From positions 1 to 64,000 of the forward strand of contig JAUXRX010000055.1 in NCBI GenBank assembly GCA_030681645.1: a stretch of DNA of 64,000 nt, read 5' to 3'. Positions 25,811-33,011 of the stretch are shown piece by piece (positions within the stretch are counted from its first letter, which is position 1; every line of letters begins with the position of its first letter). The notes under the pieces are model-generated. The model was not told where the DNA came from and did no database searches. It saw only the letters and a program-made list of their open reading frames with translations. The translations under genes and the position numbers were made by a program. Source of the stretch: Archangium sp. (GTDB lineage: Bacteria > Myxococcota > Myxococcia > Myxococcales > Myxococcaceae).

Positions 25811-26185
25811 TCACGCGTTCTCGACGCGTTGATAGCTCGCGCTGAGCACGGGCCCGCCCGCCGCTGGGGCGACCTCGACGCGCCAGCCCAGCTCCAGGAA
25901 GTAGACCGAAGCGAGGCCACCGTGGGCGGCGAGCTCTGCGAGGGCCATGGAGAGGCGGGTGGCCTCATCAGGCATGTAGCCCTCGTTCATCGCCGCCTCG
26001 TGCACCTCGAACGCCGCCGCGAGCACCTGGCCACGGCTGGAACAATCCCACACCTGCGCCTGTGGCAACGGCGCGGGCTGAGGGGAGGCGAAGGTGCGCA
26101 GCGATTCGACAAAGCTCATCGTGAGCGGAAGCCCAGCGAACGACGTGCCATCGCGCCTGCGCCGTGGATCCACGAGGTTGCTCAC
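25811..26185 (-). CDS. Short protein, possibly a degenerate RsbT/RsbW-type ATPase
   Basis: A 124-residue soluble protein. The segment ATRLSMALAELAAHGG resembles the N-box helix of anti-sigma/GHKL kinases such as RsbT (ARLATAVSELARNA type), but the Asn that binds magnesium is replaced and the rest of the ATP-binding domain is missing or very short. The C-terminal part is a short beta hairpin (ASVYFLELGWRVEVAP). Start uncertain: GTG at 26185 or ATG at 26119. It could be a decayed regulator or a small protein with a chance match. Confidence 0.5.
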   Translation of the reverse strand: MSNLVDPRRRRDGTSFAGLPLTMSFVESLRTFASPQPAPLPQAQVWDCSSRGQVLAAAFEVHEAAMNEGYMPDEATRLSMALAELAAHGGLASVYFLELGWRVEVAPAAGGPVLSASYQRVENA

Positions 26186-26232
26186 TTTCCCTTCGTGCAG
26201 CCGCAGATGTGCAATTCAAAACTGAAATCGGT

Positions 26233-26277
26233 CCCCCCTCTCCCTGCGCAGCGGGGAGAGGGTCGGGGTGAGGGGCC
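26233..26277. repeat. Palindromic CCCTCTCCC-type intergenic repeat
   Basis: CCCCCTCTCCCTGCGCAGCGGGGAGAGGG hairpin with trailing TCGGGGTGAGGGG. It fills most of the 94-bp gap between the two flanking minus-strand genes. Confidence 0.78.
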
Positions 26278-26279
26278 CA

Positions 26280-26843
26280 CTACCGGCCCAGCCGGTCGAG
26301 CTGCCCGGGAGTATCGAGATCGAACTCCGCCGCCGGCATCTCGACGGCAGTCACCAACTCCGAGTGCGCTCGAAGCCAGCCCTTCGCGCCCTGCGAATCC
26401 TGTAGCGAGCGCAACACGCCCGAGTACTTCGCCGAAAACCGAGCCGGAACCCCGAGAGCCCCCGCATAGAGGGCCGCCGCGACCTCGCCGGGAGCGCTGA
26501 TCAACTCCCGCAGCTGTTCCGCACTCACCGCGTGTTGATCAGCGAGCACCACCAGCATCGCCACCTCGCCAACGACACCCGCACCTTCCCGCAGCGACGC
26601 GCCGGGGCCCAGCCGCCAGCTCGGGCAGGTGACCACCTCGACAGCGAGGTCGGAGAGCACGTCGCGCAGCGGCACGGCGCCTTCCACCACCACCACCCGC
26701 GCGCACCCGGCCTCGAGTGAAATCCGTGCTGCGCGATGCACCAGGGCCTCGCCCTTCAGCTTCACCAACTGCTTGGGCTGGCCCAGCCGGGCGCTCTCGC
26801 CGGCGGCGGGGATGATCGCGGTCATCACCCGCACACTGGACAT
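26280..26843 (-). CDS. MobA-like nucleotidyltransferase (molybdopterin cytidylyltransferase type)
   Basis: A 187-residue protein of the NTP_transf_3 fold. It opens with AIIPAAGESARLGQPKQLVKLKGEALVHRA, the nucleotide-binding start shared by MocA and MobA; the metal-binding region appears as VVLADQHAVSAEQL, where DQ replaces the usual DQP/DMP. Family members attach CMP to molybdopterin for xanthine-dehydrogenase-type enzymes. An isoquinoline-oxidoreductase-type Mo hydroxylase lies 0.9 kb away, supporting this role. Start at 26843 or the in-frame ATG at 26825. It diverges from trxC with only 27 bp between start codons. Confidence 0.78.
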   Translation of the reverse strand: MSSVRVMTAIIPAAGESARLGQPKQLVKLKGEALVHRAARISLEAGCARVVVVEGAVPLRDVLSDLAVEVVTCPSWRLGPGASLREGAGVVGEVAMLVVLADQHAVSAEQLRELISAPGEVAAALYAGALGVPARFSAKYSGVLRSLQDSQGAKGWLRAHSELVTAVEMPAAEFDLDTPGQLDRLGR

Positions 26844-26870
26844 CGAATCGCGCTGCCTTACCAGTGAGCC
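26844..26870. promoter_or_regulatory. Compact bidirectional promoter between MobA-like gene and trxC
   Basis: Only 27 bp separate the two start codons. The core CTTACCAG reads as TACCAGT on the plus strand (5 bases before ATG 26871) and as GGTAAGG on the minus strand, so one site may serve as -10 for both directions. No ribosome site is evident for either gene. Confidence 0.5.
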
Positions 26871-27293
26871 ATGTTCCGATGCTCAGTGTGTGGTGCGTTC
26901 AACCGGGTTCCTGCCCAGCGGCCTGACGGCCATCCGACCTGTGGGAAGTGTCATGGCAAGCTCGACCTCTCGGGTGTGCCGCAGGAGGTCGACGCGAGCG
27001 GCTTCGAGCGCGCGGTGGCGAACTCGCCGATTCCCGTGGTGGTCGACTTCTGGGCGCCGTGGTGCGGACCGTGCCGCATGGCCGCGCCGATCCTCGAGCA
27101 GGTGGGGCGCGCGCAGGCGGGCAAGGCGCTGCTGCTGAAGGTGAACACCGACGAGCACCCGCAGCCGTCGGCGAGGCTGGGCATTCGCGGCATCCCCACG
27201 TTCATCGTGTTCAAGGACGGCCAGGAGCGCGCGCGGCAGAGCGGCGTGTTGCCCGCGCCCGCGATGACTCAGTGGGTGGCGCGCAACGTGTGA
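26871..27293 (+). CDS. trxC: Thioredoxin 2 (TrxC-like) with N-terminal zinc ribbon
   Basis: A 140-residue protein. The N-terminal zinc-binding cysteines are C4/C7 and C24/C27, as in E. coli TrxC. The thioredoxin active site WCGPC lies at 64-68 and the cis-proline in GIRGIPTF near 108. It reduces protein disulfides in the cytoplasm and in other bacteria is linked to oxidative stress. The C-terminal 25 bases of the gene overlap the convergent membrane protein gene. Confidence 0.95.
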   Translation: MFRCSVCGAFNRVPAQRPDGHPTCGKCHGKLDLSGVPQEVDASGFERAVANSPIPVVVDFWAPWCGPCRMAAPILEQVGRAQAGKALLLKVNTDEHPQPSARLGIRGIPTFIVFKDGQERARQSGVLPAPAMTQWVARNV

Positions 27294-27634
27294 GCGGGGT
27301 CGCCGTCGTCACCCCAGCGGCGCCAGGCGACGAGGAGCCAGAGCAGCGCTGAGAGCGGCACCATCACCGCCGCGACCCAGAGGTTCAGGTAGAAATTGAA
27401 CTGACCGCGCACCGCGAGGAGCAGCAGCAGCGCGATGCCCACGGCCGCGGTGATGAGGCTTTGTTTCGTGCGCAGCGTCGAGCTCGCCCCGGCCCAGGCG
27501 CCGAGCAGAGTCAGCGTCGCCACGCCGGTGAAGGTGGTCCCGGTGCTCGCCAGCTGCACCAGCAGCGTGAGCGAGGTGAGGAACACGTGCACCCCGCCGA
27601 GCAGGATGTGCAGGAGGTAGCGGACCGTCGACAT
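27269..27634 (-). CDS. Small membrane protein of unknown function
   Basis: A 121-residue protein with four hydrophobic segments (about 5-27, 33-50, 58-75 and 83-103) and a charged C-terminus. No recognised family. Its stop lies inside the 3' end of the convergent trxC gene, a 25-bp tail-to-tail overlap. ATG at 27634. Confidence 0.65.
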   Translation of the reverse strand: MSTVRYLLHILLGGVHVFLTSLTLLVQLASTGTTFTGVATLTLLGAWAGASSTLRTKQSLITAAVGIALLLLLAVRGQFNFYLNLWVAAVMVPLSALLWLLVAWRRWGDDGDPAHTLRATH

Positions 27635-27684
27635 TGCCCAGACAACGCGCGAGCGGTGCGGTGATTTCCTGAATGAGGGCCCGT

Positions 27685-27709
27685 CCGTTCACGCCGAGCG
27701 GAGTCGAGG
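27685..27709. repeat. Dispersed PERSRG-type repeat, copy 3 (inverted)
   Basis: CCGTTCACGCCGAGCGGAGTCGAGG, the reverse complement of the form at 994. It lies between the small membrane protein and the Mo hydroxylase stop. Confidence 0.8.
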
Positions 27710-27726
27710 CGCCGCCTTCCACCATT

Positions 27727-29904
27727 TCACTCGAGCGACAGCGGCAAGGTGCGCAACCGCTTGCCCGTCAACGCGAACACCGCGTTCGCCACCGCCGGCG
27801 CGATCACCGGCAGCCCCGGCTCACCCACGCCCGTGGGCGCGGCCTCGTTCTCGCGCAGGTACGTCTCGATGCGCGGCACCTCGTTCAGGCGCAGCGGCGC
27901 GAAGTCGTGGAAGTTCGACTGCTGCACCCGCCCGTTCTCGAAGGTGATGCGCTGCTTGAGCGCCGCTGACAGCCCGAAGATCGCCGCCGATTCCAGCTGC
28001 TGCTTCACGATGTCCGGGTTCACCACCCGCCCGCAGTCGATCGCCATCACGACCCGCTTCACCGCGATGGCGCCGTCTTCGATTCTCACCTCGACCGCCG
28101 CCGCGGCGTAGCTCTCGAAGCTCTTGTGCACCGCCACGCCCCGCCCCACGCCTTCGGGCGCTGGCGTGGTCCACCCGATCTTCTCCGCCACCAGCTCGAG
28201 CACCCAGCGGTGCCGGTGCTGCCGCATCAACAGCGAGCGCCGGTACTCCACCGGATCCACCTTCGCCGCGTGCGCGAGCTCGTCGATGAAGCTCTCGGTC
28301 GCGAACGCCGTGTGCGAGTGGCCCACGCTGCGCCAGAACATCACCGGCACGCCCGGCTCCACCGGCACGAAGTCGACCGCGAGGTGGGGCAGCTCGTACG
28401 GCAACGAGTCTACGCCCTCGAACGAGGAGTCATCGCGCTCGGCCAACGCGCCCTGCCCCATCGACGCCACCGCGCGGCGCATGAAGTGAAGCCCGGCCGG
28501 CAGCACCGCGCCCGCGAAGTCCGACAGCACCTGCGACACGATGCTCTGCGTCGCCACGCGGTGATGCCACGCGAGCGGCTTGCCCGAGGTGTCGAGCGTG
28601 CCCCGCACCCGGTGCGTCGCCGCCGGGCGGTAAGGCGAGTGCTTCAGGTCGTCCTCGCGGCTCCACACCACCTTCACCGGGCCGGAGATCGCCTTCGACA
28701 CCTGCGCCGCCTCGATGACGTAGTCCTGCGCGATGCGCCGGCCGAAGCCACCGCCGAGCCACGTCTGGTGCACCGTCACGTCGGACTGGGGGATGTCCAG
28801 CGCGCGCGCCACCTGCTCGGCCGCCAGCATCGGCCCCTGCGTGGGCGCCCAGATTTCACACTTCCCGTCGCGCACCCAGGCAGTCGCGTTCTGCGGCTCC
28901 ATGGTGGCGTGCGCGAGATACGGGCACGAATACTCCGCCTCGAGCACGGTGACCGCGCGCGAGAGCGCATCGAGTGCGTCGCCTGCGTTCTTCACCCGCC
29001 GCCCACCGGTTCCCCGCAGCGCCTCGAGGTGCTGGTCGTGGAGCACCTTCGAGTCGAACTTCGCCAGCGCCCCGTCGTCCCACTCGACCTTCACCACCTG
29101 CGCCGCGCGACGCGCGTGAAAGTACGTGTCGCCGACCACCGCCACGCCCCGCGGCACCGCCACCACCTGCGAGACGCCCGACAGCTTCTTCGCCTCGGTG
29201 TCGTCGAACGACCTGAGCGTGCCACCCGGCACCGGCGAGCGGATCAGCACCGCCACCTTCGCGCCCGGCACCTGCACGTCGAGGCCGAACTGCGCCTTGC
29301 CCGTCACCTTGAGCATCGAGTCGACGCGCGGCGTGGGCTTGCCGATGACGGTGAAGTCCTTCTCGCGGGGCTTCACCGGGGGCGCCGGCATCGACGCCGC
29401 GGTCTCCGCGAGCGCGCCGTAGCTCAGGCGCTGGCCGGTGGCCGTCAGCACCACCGCGCCGTCCTTCGCCACGCACTCGCCCCGGGGCACGCCCCAGGTC
29501 TTCGCCGCGGCGCCGATGAGCATCTCGCGCGCCGTCGCTCCGGCCTGGCGGTACGGCCCCCACGAGATGGTGGTCGAGGTGCTGCCACCGGTGATCTGAA
29601 AACCCAGCGTGGGGTTGTCGAAGCGGCGGTCGTTGCCGGCGAACTCGAGGGTGAGCTTCGAGGGCGAGACCTCCAGCTCCTCGGCGAGCAGCTGCGCGTG
29701 CATGGTGCTGGTGCCCTGCCCCATCTCCACCCGCGCGAGGATGAGCGTGATGACGTCGTCGGCGGTGATGCGCAGGTACGCGCCCGGCGTGAAGCTGGCC
29801 TTCGAGCCGGCCGCGCCTGCCACGCCGGGGACGATCTCGAGCAGCAGCCCGCCCCCCACCGCGAGCCCCGCCTGGATGAACCCTCGCCTCGAGAGTCGAT
29901 TCAC
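27727..29904 (-). CDS. Xanthine-dehydrogenase-family molybdopterin-binding subunit (IorB type)
   Basis: A 725-residue large subunit with a Tat-like signal at the start (SRRGFIQAGLAVGGG), as in isoquinoline 1-oxidoreductase beta subunits. MPT-binding regions include MGQGTSTMHAQLLAEEL and GGGFGRR; the catalytic glutamate is in GVGEPGLP near residue 695. Such enzymes hydroxylate N-heterocycles or oxidise aldehydes outside the cytoplasm and pass electrons to cytochromes. The GTG start at 29904 overlaps the upstream [2Fe-2S] subunit stop (GTGA). There is no FAD subunit, in line with the two-subunit Ior class. Confidence 0.92.
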   Translation of the reverse strand: MNRLSRRGFIQAGLAVGGGLLLEIVPGVAGAAGSKASFTPGAYLRITADDVITLILARVEMGQGTSTMHAQLLAEELEVSPSKLTLEFAGNDRRFDNPTLGFQITGGSTSTTISWGPYRQAGATAREMLIGAAAKTWGVPRGECVAKDGAVVLTATGQRLSYGALAETAASMPAPPVKPREKDFTVIGKPTPRVDSMLKVTGKAQFGLDVQVPGAKVAVLIRSPVPGGTLRSFDDTEAKKLSGVSQVVAVPRGVAVVGDTYFHARRAAQVVKVEWDDGALAKFDSKVLHDQHLEALRGTGGRRVKNAGDALDALSRAVTVLEAEYSCPYLAHATMEPQNATAWVRDGKCEIWAPTQGPMLAAEQVARALDIPQSDVTVHQTWLGGGFGRRIAQDYVIEAAQVSKAISGPVKVVWSREDDLKHSPYRPAATHRVRGTLDTSGKPLAWHHRVATQSIVSQVLSDFAGAVLPAGLHFMRRAVASMGQGALAERDDSSFEGVDSLPYELPHLAVDFVPVEPGVPVMFWRSVGHSHTAFATESFIDELAHAAKVDPVEYRRSLLMRQHRHRWVLELVAEKIGWTTPAPEGVGRGVAVHKSFESYAAAAVEVRIEDGAIAVKRVVMAIDCGRVVNPDIVKQQLESAAIFGLSAALKQRITFENGRVQQSNFHDFAPLRLNEVPRIETYLRENEAAPTGVGEPGLPVIAPAVANAVFALTGKRLRTLPLSLE

Positions 29905-30407
29905 TTCTTCTCCGGGTGGGCGATGGCCGCCTTGAGGTCGAGGTGCTCTTCCTTCGCCAGCGCCGCGGCGCGGTGGATGGCGGCGCGAATGCGTGGGTAG
30001 GTGCCACACCGGCAGAGGTTGCCGCTCATCGAGGCGTTGATCTCCTCGTCGGTCGGCTCGGGGGTCTGCGCGAGCAACGAGCTGGCCTGCATCAGCTGGC
30101 CCGGCTGGCAGTAGCCACACTGCGGCACCGAGAGCTCGTTCCACGCGCGCTGGCAGGGGTGCAGCGCCTCGCCCTGCGCGAGCCCCTCGATGGTGCGCAC
30201 CTGCTGCCCCTCGACGGCGCCCACCGGGAGGACGCAGCTGCGCGTGGCCTGCCCATTGACGTGCACCGTGCAGGCGCCGCACAGCGCCAGGCCGCAGCCG
30301 AACTTGGTGCCGGTGAGCTGGAGCACGTCGCGAATGACCCAGAGCAGCGGCATGTCAGGGGGGGCGTCGACCTCGCGCTCGACCCCGTTCAGCGTGAACT
30401 TCGGCAT
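29901..30407 (-). CDS. [2Fe-2S] ferredoxin-like subunit of Mo hydroxylase (IorA type)
   Basis: A 168-residue two-cluster iron-sulfur protein. The plant-ferredoxin-type cluster is bound by Cys38, 43, 46 and 58 (FGCGLALCGACTVH), the second by Cys97, 100, 132 and 134 (CGYCQPGQLM, LCRCGTYPRI). It passes electrons from the Mo subunit, with which it is translationally coupled by a 4-bp overlap. It lacks its own signal peptide and would travel with the Tat-tagged large subunit. Confidence 0.93.
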   Translation of the reverse strand: MPKFTLNGVEREVDAPPDMPLLWVIRDVLQLTGTKFGCGLALCGACTVHVNGQATRSCVLPVGAVEGQQVRTIEGLAQGEALHPCQRAWNELSVPQCGYCQPGQLMQASSLLAQTPEPTDEEINASMSGNLCRCGTYPRIRAAIHRAAALAKEEHLDLKAAIAHPEKK

Positions 30408-30457
30408 GGCGCATGAGTGCGCAGGCGGGCCTCCGGAAGCAAGTCGAAGCGCGTGGG

Positions 30458-30874
30458 TCAGGCCCAGGGGTTCACGACGGTCACTTCGAGATCATCGAAG
30501 TGCCGCACGTTCCTGGTGGCCAGGGTCGCTCTGCGCGCCAGTGCGATGCCGCCAATCTGGGTGTCGCGCATGTCGACGGGCCGCCCCGCCTTCTGGCGTC
30601 GGGCGGCGACCAGCGCGGACTCCGCGGCAGCGTCACTGTCAAAGGCGAGTACCCTGCCCTGCAGATCGTCCCGAAGCAGTCGTTCGAAGCTCGCCTGCAG
30701 CGCCTGACGGCGCCTTCCGGGAGGCAAGAGCGCCAACCCCATTCGGCTCTCGAACTCCGTGATGCTCGTGATCCACACCGACTCGGCTGGCTGCGCGTCG
30801 AGCCAGGCGATGACCTCCTCGTCGGGCGACGCGCGCATGAGCGCAGACAGAACGTTCGTGTCGAGGATGATCAC
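30458..30874 (-). CDS. PIN-domain ribonuclease toxin (FitB/VapC type)
   Basis: A 138-residue PIN protein. The metal-binding acids are visible as Asp5 in IILDTNVLS, Glu near 40-43 in ITEFESRMG, and Asp in VDMRDTQIGGIAL near residue 101-104. VapC/FitB toxins cleave tRNA or rRNA. The gene overlaps the antitoxin stop by 4 bp, the classic order antitoxin-toxin. Confidence 0.92.
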   Translation of the reverse strand: MIILDTNVLSALMRASPDEEVIAWLDAQPAESVWITSITEFESRMGLALLPPGRRRQALQASFERLLRDDLQGRVLAFDSDAAAESALVAARRQKAGRPVDMRDTQIGGIALARRATLATRNVRHFDDLEVTVVNPWA

Positions 30875-31119
30875 TTCTTGAAGGCCGCTGGGCGGGCAAG
30901 CTGCCCGTGCAGCTCAGGCAGGTCACGGGTGAGCCCGACCTTCGCGAATCGCGCGGCGATCCGGCTGCCCAGCTTCGAGGGGAACCGATCCTCGCGCTTG
31001 ACCGCGTCCCGCAGGATCTCCCGAACCTCTTCTTCCATGCTCACCCCGCGACGCGCCGCCCGCCGCCCGAGGCGCACCTTCACCTCTTCTTCGAGCTGTC
31101 GAACCACGAGCTGAGCCAT
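30871..31119 (-). CDS. FitA-type ribbon-helix-helix antitoxin
   Basis: An 82-residue protein. The N-terminus MAQLVVRQLEEEVKVRL matches the DNA-binding ribbon and first helix of FitA-like antitoxins, followed by AARRGVSMEEEVREILRDAV. The C-terminus, which would wrap the PIN toxin, ends in a basic tail. The ATG at 31119 fits the family; a GTG at 31128 would add three residues and sits inside the putative operator. The pair probably represses its own promoter. Confidence 0.88.
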   Translation of the reverse strand: MAQLVVRQLEEEVKVRLGRRAARRGVSMEEEVREILRDAVKREDRFPSKLGSRIAARFAKVGLTRDLPELHGQLARPAAFKK

Positions 31120-31120
31120 T

Positions 31121-31134
31121 GATATCACGATATC
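31121..31134. promoter_or_regulatory. Putative autoregulatory operator of the toxin-antitoxin pair
   Basis: GATATCACGATATC, two GATATC half-sites two bases apart, just upstream of the antitoxin ATG. The paired half-sites fit binding by a ribbon-helix-helix antitoxin dimer of dimers. Confidence 0.55.
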
Positions 31135-31232
31135 GCATTGCCCCTTGCCGCGACAAGGCAGGCCTCAGAGCAGGTCGATGCGCGTAGTCCGCGGGCGCGC
31201 TCTCTGGCAGCGTCCCGGCCCGGAGGATTCCC

Positions 31233-31994
31233 ATGGCCGCGAAGAAGAAAGCCGCAAAGAGGGCAGTGAAGAAGGCTCCGAAGAAGAAGGTCGCCGCGAA
31301 GAAGGTGGTGGCGAAAAAGGCCGCGTCGAAGAAGGCCGCGCCGAAGAAGGCCGCGCCAAAGAAAGCCGCGCCAAAGAAAGCCGCGCTGAAGAAGGCCGCA
31401 CCGAAGGTGGTGGTGGCGAAGAAGAAGGCGGCGCCCGCGAAGAAGCCGGCTGCGCCGAAGAAGGCCGAGGCGCCACCGCCCGCGCCCACGCCAGAAGCGC
31501 CCGCCGCGTACTTCTCCTTTCCCGAAGAGGTCGCCGCGTTCTGCGAGCTGGTGAACTCCGGCGGAGCGGGTGAGGCCGACCTCGAGGGCTACGCGGACTT
31601 CAACGAGCAGTACAAGCCGTCTGACTGGGCGCGAAACCCGGCGGTCGATCAGCAGCTGCTGACCTTCGCCATGGACGGCGCGGGTGGGCAGTTCACCCTC
31701 TGGCGCCAGGCAGGCCGCGAGCTGCTCGACAACCCGGTGGTGCAGCTGGGCGACGACGGCGAGCTGCACGTGCTCGCCCCGGACTTCCCCTCGTTCGTCG
31801 CGCTCGTCGCCGCCGGGGTGGACCTGTTCTCACGCGAGACCGAAGACCTCACTCCGCGGCCGCAGCTGCAGGAGTTCGTCGCGATGAAGTGGGGTGACCG
31901 CACGTTCGGCGACGCCGCGTCCATCCTCTCCGCCGCGAAGAATGCGTGGCCGAACTTCGAGGAGTGGATGCGCGCGCAGGTTCCGGCCAACTGA
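31233..31994 (+). CDS. Histone-H1-like Lys/Ala-rich tail fused to a SUKH-like domain
   Basis: A 253-residue protein. Residues 1-80 are a Lys/Ala/Pro tail built from KKAAP-type repeats, like bacterial H1 homologues and AlgP, and should bind DNA or RNA. Residues about 92-253 look like a SMI1/KNR4 (SUKH) domain: a FPEEVAAFCELV-like helix, then AMDGAGGQFTLW, a PVVQLGDDGELHVLAPDFPSFV strand-helix unit (split by a few residues), and a terminal helix. SUKH domains are mostly immunity proteins against nuclease or deaminase toxins in contact-dependent systems. No toxin gene is adjacent. An AGGAGG site lies 6 bases before the ATG. Confidence 0.7.
   Translation: MAAKKKAAKRAVKKAPKKKVAAKKVVAKKAASKKAAPKKAAPKKAAPKKAALKKAAPKVVVAKKKAAPAKKPAAPKKAEAPPPAPTPEAPAAYFSFPEEVAAFCELVNSGGAGEADLEGYADFNEQYKPSDWARNPAVDQQLLTFAMDGAGGQFTLWRQAGRELLDNPVVQLGDDGELHVLAPDFPSFVALVAAGVDLFSRETEDLTPRPQLQEFVAMKWGDRTFGDAASILSAAKNAWPNFEEWMRAQVPAN
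31321..31400 (+). repeat. 15-bp tandem coding repeat (KKAAP units)
   Basis: About five near-identical copies of AAGAAGGCCGCGCCG, two of them with AAAGAAAG wording, in the basic tail of the 31233 gene. It is likely length-variable between strains through slippage. Confidence 0.75.
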
Positions 31995-31998
31995 AGAG

Positions 31999-32020
31999 CC
32001 TCACCCCGGCCCTCTCCCCG
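31999..32020. repeat. Partial CCCTCTCCCC-type repeat
   Basis: TCACCCCGGCCCTCTCCCCGC matches one arm of the palindromic family; the other arm is missing. It lies just after the 31233 gene stop. Confidence 0.55.
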
Positions 32021-32030
32021 CAAAACAAAT

Positions 32031-32066
32031 CGCGCTCGAAGTGCCCCCTTTGGCACCTCGAGCGCG
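32031..32066. terminator. Bidirectional hairpin terminator between convergent genes
   Basis: A 15-bp stem with one mismatch (32031-32045 with 32052-32066, 6-nt loop). On the minus strand it is followed by ATTTGTTTTG, giving a good terminator for the YegP-repeat gene. On the plus strand TTGT then a run of C follows, weaker for the H1/SUKH gene. Confidence 0.78.
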
Positions 32067-32095
32067 TTGTCCCCCCCCCGGGGAGAATCAGTCGA

Positions 32096-32875
32096 TTACT
32101 TCGCGGTGGCGAGCAGGCCGATGACCGCGGTGATGCCGGCCGTCGCGTTCGAGGCCGTCGAGTACATCTCGCTGCGGCCGATGACCGCGCCGTTCGCCGC
32201 CTTCAGCACGAAGTAGCTCTGGCCATCCGCCGCGGCGCGCACCTGGAAGCGGGCGAGGATGGCGCCGTTGGTCTTCACCGAGGTGACGCCGTTCGTGGCG
32301 GCGGCCTTCGTGGTGTAGGCCTGCGACTGGAGGACGATCTGGCCGTTGTTCGCCTTGAGGTGGAAGTAGTACTTGCCGGAGAGGCCCTTGAACGTCTCGA
32401 AGCGGGTGTCGCCCTGCAGCGCGACGCCGGAGGAGACGATGTTCTTCACCACGTTCTGCACCGCCAGCGCGCCCTTCGCCGAGGCGGCGGCCGTCGTGTA
32501 CATCTCGCTCATGCCGATGATGGCGCCGTTCGCCGCGGTGAGCACGAAGTAGCGGCTGCCGTCCGACGCCTCACGCTGCAGGTAGCGGCCCGCGCTGGTG
32601 GCGTTGGTGGCGACCGACTCGACCCCGGCCTGCGCACTGGCGGCCGTCGCGTAGCCCTGGCTCGCCAGGATCTTCTCGCCGTTGCCCGCGAGCAGGTGGA
32701 AGTAGTGCTGGCCGTCCTTGCCGACGAACGTCTCGAAGCGGCCGCTGGTGGCGGCGAGCTCAGACTCGGCGTCCATCAGCTCGACGCCGTCCTCGCCGTC
32801 GATGAAGGCGTCGGCAGGGCCGCACGCGGTGAAGGTCAGGGCCAGCGTCAGGAGCGAGGTGCGAAGTGCGGTCAT
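32096..32875 (-). CDS. Lipoprotein with four DUF1508 (YegP) repeats
   Basis: A 259-residue protein with signal peptide and lipobox TAC-G (Cys18). It holds four DUF1508/YegP units at about 46-90, 97-142, 158-203 and 210-255. They alternate in type A-B-A-B: units 1 and 3 read YYFHL or YFHL, NGQIVLQSQAY; units 2 and 4 read YFVLKAANGAVIGRSEMY. YegP domains are small beta folds of unknown role, usually in one- or two-unit cytoplasmic proteins, so a surface-anchored four-unit form is unusual. A sigma-54-like promoter lies about 100 bp upstream. Confidence 0.82.
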   Translation of the reverse strand: MTALRTSLLTLALTFTACGPADAFIDGEDGVELMDAESELAATSGRFETFVGKDGQHYFHLLAGNGEKILASQGYATAASAQAGVESVATNATSAGRYLQREASDGSRYFVLTAANGAIIGMSEMYTTAAASAKGALAVQNVVKNIVSSGVALQGDTRFETFKGLSGKYYFHLKANNGQIVLQSQAYTTKAAATNGVTSVKTNGAILARFQVRAAADGQSYFVLKAANGAVIGRSEMYSTASNATAGITAVIGLLATAK

Positions 32876-32978
32876 GGTCAGGTTCTTTCGGATGCTGCGA
32901 GGATGCAGACCATGTGTGCAGCCCCCGTGCCTGCCGTTGACGATCTCCAACATGCCGTTCTTCCTTGAGTGGCGCTTG

Positions 32979-32993
32979 GCAACAGTTGCACCA
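32979..32993 (-). promoter_or_regulatory. Possible sigma-54-type promoter for the YegP-repeat gene
   Basis: The minus strand reads TGGTGCAACTGTTGC, with the GG and GC elements in exact -24/-12 spacing and a perfect TTGC; CA in the first box is replaced by TG. The start would give a 5' leader of about 90 nt. Confidence 0.4.
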
Positions 32994-33011
32994 ACGCAAC
33001 ACTGATGCTTA

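Noticed and set aside
32978..33000. Sigma-54 promoter on the plus strand for the 33012 lipoprotein
   Set aside because: TGGCAACAGTTGC has the GG to GC distance two bases too short; only the minus-strand reading fits.
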